64,000 bases of DNA, from assembly GCA_037893225.1 (NCBI GenBank), contig JAZGUH010000271.1:310001-374000 (forward strand), read 5' to 3'. This DNA comes from Hippasteria phrygiana (lineage: Eukaryota; Echinodermata; Asteroidea; Valvatida; Goniasteridae). Below are positions 59,204 through 64,000 of the stretch, piece by piece. Under the pieces are notes generated by a model that saw only the letters and a list, made by a program, of their open reading frames with translations, ran no database searches and was not told the origin of the DNA. Positions within the stretch are counted from its first letter, which is position 1. The number at the start of each line of letters is the position of its first letter. The position numbers were made by a program, and so were the translations under genes.

Positions 59204-59421
59204 CTTCAATACATTACCGTCGAGATTGAAATATTGTTGGTTCAGAAAGTCGGAACATAATGAACGAAACTTCTTTCAATTTTGCCGCAAAAGCAGACGA
59301 AAAACCGCTGCAAAAACTTTCACTGGTAACATAACATAAGCAGTAAGCATATCGTTCTTGCGCGTACCAATGAAACCAATAGGATGCCCTCTAGCGACAC
59401 TCTTTCGTAAAAACTTTCAAG
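59204..59421. promoter_or_regulatory. Divergent (bidirectional) promoter of C2CD3 and the AtuA-like gene
   Basis: Only 218 bp separate the two opposed start codons. Two CCAAT boxes lie at 59367-59371 and 59376-59380. The plus-strand start sits in CAAGATGGCAGCC, which resembles a YY1 site overlapping a good Kozak context. No TATA box is obvious. Both transcripts must start within this gap or overlap. Confidence 0.7.
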
Positions 59422-59644
59422 ATGGCAGCCCCCAGTATGTTGTTTTGGAATTCGCGCGGTCTAAATCTAACTAAAAGTTGTTGTAAAATGAGGCGTATTT
59501 CTCATAATCTCAAACGAATAAATTTCGATTACCTTCCTGCATGTATGCTGCAAAACAGTGTTCGCAAATTTAGTGATATATTGGGCGGAAAAACTGCTAG
59601 GATCGGATATGCATCTGGATTTTGGGGCGATACTGCTTGTGCAG
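59422..59644 (+). CDS. AtuA-like gene exon 1
   Basis: ATG in AAGATGG context; donor GTATTA after GCA G. The first ~55 residues have no acidic cluster and many Arg/Lys/Ser, typical of a mitochondrial presequence, before KTARIGYASGFWGDT. Confidence 0.87.
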
Positions 59645-62600
59645 GTATTAATTCAATAATTGGCATTAATGGAAATATTTTACTTTAACGGATTTTGCTG
59701 ATATAAAACTTGAAATAACAGGTTTTGCCACTTATTTAGATAGTTGTTATCAAGGAGGGTTAATTATTTTCCAAGATTTTGCTGTTCCTAACCGATTTTG
59801 GTAAGGGGTATTAACAATAACATTAAGCTTAAATTAAAGTAAAATCTTTCCGTTCGACATTTTCAATACATTGTAGGTTTGGATGACAAACAAACCATGT
59901 AATTTGTACACAAACCTGTGGCACCGTAAACCAGTCCAACTCCAAATATTAATTTATTTTATTATAAATATTTGTCATAAGATGAGAGATACTGTTTTCA
60001 CGGCGATTGGTAAAACCCGGATCCTCCGGATCTAATGCTACCGTTAGTCGGACAGACGGACCTTCCCGGATCCTGTACTGTCCCATTGTATGATTGTTCG
60101 TTAAGGTGTTTTTTAAAGTTGAAACCATCGATTATTTTAAGAGTTAGTATTAATTGGAATGCCATTCTATCCATTTAATTGAAAGAATAACATTTACTTT
60201 GGAGGATCCAGGAGGGTCCGACTAGGTCCAGAAGAGGATCCGACTTTCACCCACACCATGTTTTCACAATCTTTGCATGGAACATAAGGAAAATAATAAC
60301 CAGAAAAAAAATGTTTTGAATGGCAAAAATAAGGAAATCCCTCTCAGGGTATCAGTTACTGATGAATGCAACTGCTCTGGAATTAGAACAGCTAATAATG
60401 TCACATTAGCAAAGACACTATGAAAGAAATAGGTTTGCATGATGTCTTTGAAACCCATGTGTTTGTGCACCCTGCTGTCATCAGCACAGATACAAGGGCT
60501 ACATCTGAATAAAGTTATTCTTTTATTAGGCAGATTCACGTGAACCGGCATTGGCGGCGCTATTTGCGGTACCCAATCTTCTGTCAGCACTGTGACCGGC
60601 TTATAATTTGTTTTTATTTAGTTTTTGATCATTTATTGGTCATTATTTTAAATGACTCCTACAATTATATTTATATTGATAACAAATTGATATGAAATAA
60701 ATGAGGCTCACATTTTCAATTTAAAAATGTAGCAATTGGCAATATGGTCACAACTTTTTAACTAAAATTGGCCTCCAAAATGACCCAAAATTTTAATCAA
60801 CAAAAATCCATAACTTTGCACAGGGTTAACCTTTCATGACCATTGACCCCTCATTTTATTTCTAATTTGTTACTCTTTCCAGTTAAATAATATTTAAAAG
60901 GATTGAAGCAACTTGAAATTTTCCTGAATCTGCCTACTTTTATGTAGTCATATAATTGTTGTGTTATGGTCTTTTTTCTAGCTCCCCAGCTTGTTCATCA
61001 TGGCCAGCTGGATTTCCTAGTGTTTGATTATCTCTCTGAGATCACCATGTCACTACTCACGGCAGCTAAGCACAAGAAACCAGTAAGGGTTCTAATGAAT
61101 AGGGCTGTCCCAAATATTCAAATATTCGATCATCAACCAAATATTCGAATACCTTTTTGCAAGTTTGAATATTCGAAAAAAATATGCCCGTACCGATACG
61201 ACTCTGATGCTATTTTGATAGAAAAGTTACGTCACTTAGCAGTGTCAAATGCCTCATTTTTGTGGACTTTAACTTTTTGTGGACGGAGGTTTATTGTTCC
61301 CGTCCGTAAAACCGTTGACACATATAAAATAATTACTGCAAAAAATGCAGGCTGGAGTTTGGTTTCTTGTTATCAGAATATTGTACATAAGTTTTGAGGC
61401 TTTGCATGGTGGAATATCGATATCGTTTCGGTTTCGGTTTATCTCAACTAATGAGTGGTATGGGTTCTGGAAAGAACCTTTATCGCACAACTCGTATCTC
61501 AACCTTCGTTAAGTGAGAAGGGTTCAAGGGAGAACCAATTTTTGTGCAACTCGTTTTCTCTACTGTCGATAAGTGAGAAATATGATTCAGGGGAGAACCA
61601 TGGGGACTTCACAGGTTAATATGGTTCAGGGAGAATATTACAGAATACTACAGAATATTACAGAATATTATACCATAATACGTACCTGTAATGATCCGGA
61701 TACAACAGGCGCATACTATAAAACGGTCAATCGGGCAGTCCACAATATCGATCGCCGCACGTAAAACACTGGCATACTTTGCGTGCAACTTTTTACCGGC
61801 GCAGCAAACAGTTGCAGCTGTTGCATAAAAAACTTGATCGGCGAGTATCAAATATTCGAATATTCGGTCAAACCCAGTTTTGAATAATCGAATACTAAAT
61901 TATTCGAAAATCAACAGCCCTACTGATGAATTTGTTATAAATCATTTGTCTGCCTTGGTTCATTTCATTTCCTTTTCGGACAGATATTTTCTCTTGAGCA
62001 GTTCTTGCCAAGATGGGACCATGTTCCTCATTTAAAAACCCTGTAGAGAGTGGGCTTTACACTGTTTGTTCTCTCCATGCAAAACTGCTGATGACACCAG
62101 AGCCAAGCCTTGCACACAGTTTGTGCAATTTCTAACTGAATGCTGTACAAAGCATCCAGTGAGCCATTGAAGGATATTTGCATAATTAAAAATGTTTTTA
62201 ACTTGCCCAATACAAGGCTAAAATTCAGGTAAATGGCTACAACAGAGGGGTTGGCCACATTTTAGGTTGCCAGCCTTACCACCCCAACGTTTTTCTTGGG
62301 TCCAGATCTAATATTATAGAGGATAAACCCAGACGGGGTAACTTTTATTGTTGGCGAGACCAACTCACCTCCCCCATGATTTATAAGCATTGTATAAGCC
62401 ATTGTGGGCACAGCAGGGCAAAATGCCATTGAAGTACATTTGTCCACACTTGACATTGATTTTTGCATTTTCAGTGCAAGAGGACCCCAAAAAGCAGCTG
62501 ATAATAGTGAAGGTTTTTTTCATTGTTTTTAGTTTGTCTTTCCACTGCCTGGTAAATAGCTTTTAGTCAGTGAAACACTGAGTGTGACAATAAGGCCAAA

Positions 62601-63179
62601 ATAAATTGTGTTGCCCATAAATGGGGAAAATCTGGAGGGACGATTGGTCGGTTGATTTATTTATAGTTTTTTTTTACCATCTGTGAAATTTAAACCAGTA
62701 TTACATGTCTTGTAACTCGGAAGTCGGAAGGCAAAAAAGTAAGCTTTTTTTAATCTGAGCTTAAAAATTGTATTTAAAGACAATTATTTTAATAACTCTT
62801 GTTCATTTTGTACGGGAAAAGGTGAAATTTTTAAAATGTATTTTAATAATAAAAATCATAATAACAAATATAAAAAACATGACCTGGCTTTTGCGACTTC
62901 TAGGGTCGGTCACATAGGGCAACACAACTATTTAGTTAATGTAGTTAATATCGATTGCTCCACTTTTTTACTTGACAGGAACTTGGCTACGCTCCAGATT
63001 TCGTCCAGGCTGCTATTGGCCCACTCATCAATGACATTAGACGCAAAGGTATCCGAGTAGTAAGCAATGCAGGTGGGGTCAACCCTCACGCCTGCGCTGC
63101 CGCCATACAGGAAGTTGCAAAGAAGGCTGGGATTGAGCTGAAAGTTGCCGTGGTTACCGGTGATGACTTGATGCATAAG
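59422..63179 (+). CDS. AtuA-like (acyclic terpene utilisation, DUF1446) protein, partial
   Basis: Three exons are visible and the gene runs off the right edge. Exon 1 59422-59644 encodes a basic, Ser/Arg-rich leader (RRISHNLKR, VRKFSD) and then ARIGYASGFWGDTACAG, the start of the AtuA domain. Exon 2 60982-61082 encodes LVHHGQLDFLVFDYLSEITM (family block: LDYLVFECLAERTI). Exon 3 62979-63179 encodes ELGYAPDFV, IRVVSNAGGVNPHACA and VAVVTGDDL. In bacteria AtuA takes part in citronellol/geraniol catabolism; eukaryotic homologues are poorly characterised. The leader suggests mitochondrial import (inference). Phases: 1 after exon 1, 0 after exons 2 and 3. Confidence 0.88.
59645..60981. other. Intron 1 of the AtuA-like gene
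   Basis: No gene seen. A repeat with GGATCCTCCGGATC / GAGGATCCAGGAGGGTCCGA motifs occupies about 60015-60250. Confidence 0.55.
60982..61082 (+). CDS. AtuA-like gene exon 2
   Basis: Acceptor CTTTTTTCTAG, donor GTAAGG. APQLVHHGQLDFLVFDYLSE is the characteristic second block of the domain. Confidence 0.9.
61100..61922. mobile_element. hAT-like MITE with 8-bp target duplication
   Basis: TAGGGCTGTCCC ... CAACAGCCCTA. Flanks CTAATGAA and CTGATGAA are a near-perfect 8-bp duplication, as expected for hAT. It carries an extra insertion with GGGAGAACC repeats (about 61420-61620). Confidence 0.82.
62205..62380 (+). repeat. Interspersed repeat B
   Basis: Plus copy with internal deletions, in intron 2 of the AtuA-like gene. 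Confidence 0.75.
62979..63179 (+). CDS. AtuA-like gene exon 3
   Basis: Acceptor TTACTTGACAG, donor GTTAGA, 67 codons in phase 0. Joined to exon 2 it reads KPELGYAPDFV, continuous with the family. The mariner insertion starts about 30 bp beyond the donor. Confidence 0.92.
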
Positions 63180-63210
63180 GTTAGAATACTGTCCTGGTGT
63201 CTTATAGATC

Positions 63211-64000
63211 ATATGAGGTGCGATCACAAAGTTCTGAGACTGTTCTTGTTGCGAACGAAAGGAGCGCCGCACAGTAATGTGCATATAGCAGGTGTAAGCA
63301 ATAACTTTCGTGAGTAAGTATTCCAAGTTACATCGCTTGATCAACATCAGCACCTGTGTTACACGCATTTTTGTGACCACTGGTACATGCGCATTTGCGA
63401 TTTCACCATGGACCTGAAACTTGAGCAGAAGCAGCACCGTGTCGAAGTCTGCGAGGATCTCCGTCAACAGGCCCGGAATGACCCAAATTTCATGTCCAGG
63501 ATCATCAGCGGTGACGAGAGTTGGGTCTATGGCTACGACCCAGAGACCTAACAGCAGTCTTCGCAGTAGAAGAGCCCGCAGTCTCCAAGACCGAAGAAGG
63601 CGCGTCAGGTCTGGAACGCAACCAAGACTGCAAGAGCATGCTCGTCGTTTTCTCTAATTTGCGCGGGGTTGTGCACCGTGAATTCCTCCCCCAGGGTCAG
63701 ACTGTCAATGCTGAGTTCTACTGCACCGTTCTGAGACGTCTAAGGGAGAACATTCGGCACAAACGGCCTGAACTGTGGCACTCTGGCAATTGGGTGCTCC
63801 AACATGACAACTCGCCCGCTCACAGCGCGTTGAAAATGCACGAGTTTCTTGCCCGCAACAACACAATCGCCGCTCCCCACCCCCCTACTCGCCGGATTTA
63901 GCTCCCTGCAACTTCTTTCTGTTTCCCAAAATGAAGTTCAAGCTGAAAGATCGCCGTTTTGAAACTGGAGGAGATCCAGCGAGAATCGCAGATGGTGCTT
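63211..64000 (+). mobile_element. Mariner (Tc1/mariner) transposon copy, internally deleted, truncated by window end
   Basis: A terminal sequence GAGGTGCGATCACAAAGTTC follows a TA at about 63209. The leader region and an ATG (63408) are kept, but the frame jumps after the first seven or so residues to RVEVCEDLR, so the DNA-binding half is missing. GDESWVYGYDPET carries the first catalytic Asp and is followed by TAA at 63549. In another frame, LQHDNSPAHSAL carries the second Asp; a single-base shift after PHPP separates it from the segment that would hold the third (near 63895). Hence non-autonomous. It sits in intron 3 of the AtuA-like gene. Confidence 0.9.
63408..63901 (+). pseudogene. Mariner transposase remnant
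   Basis: Two broken frames, 63408-63551 and 63521-63904, carry recognisable D,D34D transposase motifs but no complete DNA-binding or catalytic domain. The defects are a large internal deletion, a stop after the first motif and a frameshift before the third. Confidence 0.85.

Overview
This is a window of animal nuclear DNA: AT-rich, with many short coding exons separated by long, repeat-filled introns. Gene content and repeat style suggest a marine invertebrate deuterostome, most likely an echinoderm, but nothing in the window fixes the species. I saw no bacterial operons, plasmid features, CRISPR arrays or viral genes.

The window is dominated by one large minus-strand gene, C2CD3 (a centriolar protein needed for distal appendages and ciliogenesis). 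I could trace it end to end as 45 coding exons, from the start codon at 59203 down to a stop codon at 3864. All 44 exon junctions agree in reading phase, giving 8178 coding bases (about 2725 residues). The order of blocks matches the vertebrate protein: N-terminal C2 region, Ser/acidic linker, a series of further C2 domains, then a long polar C-terminal region. Intron 3 has no GT-AG solution but fits a U12-type AT-AC (minor spliceosome) intron with textbook signals.

In C2CD3 intron 13 (40418-47184), on the opposite strand, lies an uninterrupted 340-codon rhodopsin-class GPCR (43025-44047). To the right of C2CD3, 218 bp from its start codon, a divergent plus-strand gene begins at 59422. It encodes an AtuA-family (acyclic terpene utilisation, DUF1446) protein with a putative mitochondrial leader. 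Three exons are visible and the gene continues past the window. The right edge (from about 63211) is a mariner transposon copy with an internal deletion and frameshifts, inserted in that gene's third intron. At the far left, 260-441 looks like the last coding exon of a tail-to-tail plus-strand gene, which I do not recognise.

The introns are a dense record of mobile elements: a tRNA-derived SINE (some copies as inverted pairs), two other tRNA-like SINE families, TTAA-flanked piggyBac-type MITEs (nested, duplicated and chimeric), hAT-like MITEs, several other MITEs with terminal inverted repeats (two of them nested), two LINE reverse-transcriptase tails (one makes up almost a whole intron), Penelope-like fragments, and four tandem arrays with units of 7, 16, 41 and 95-96 bp.
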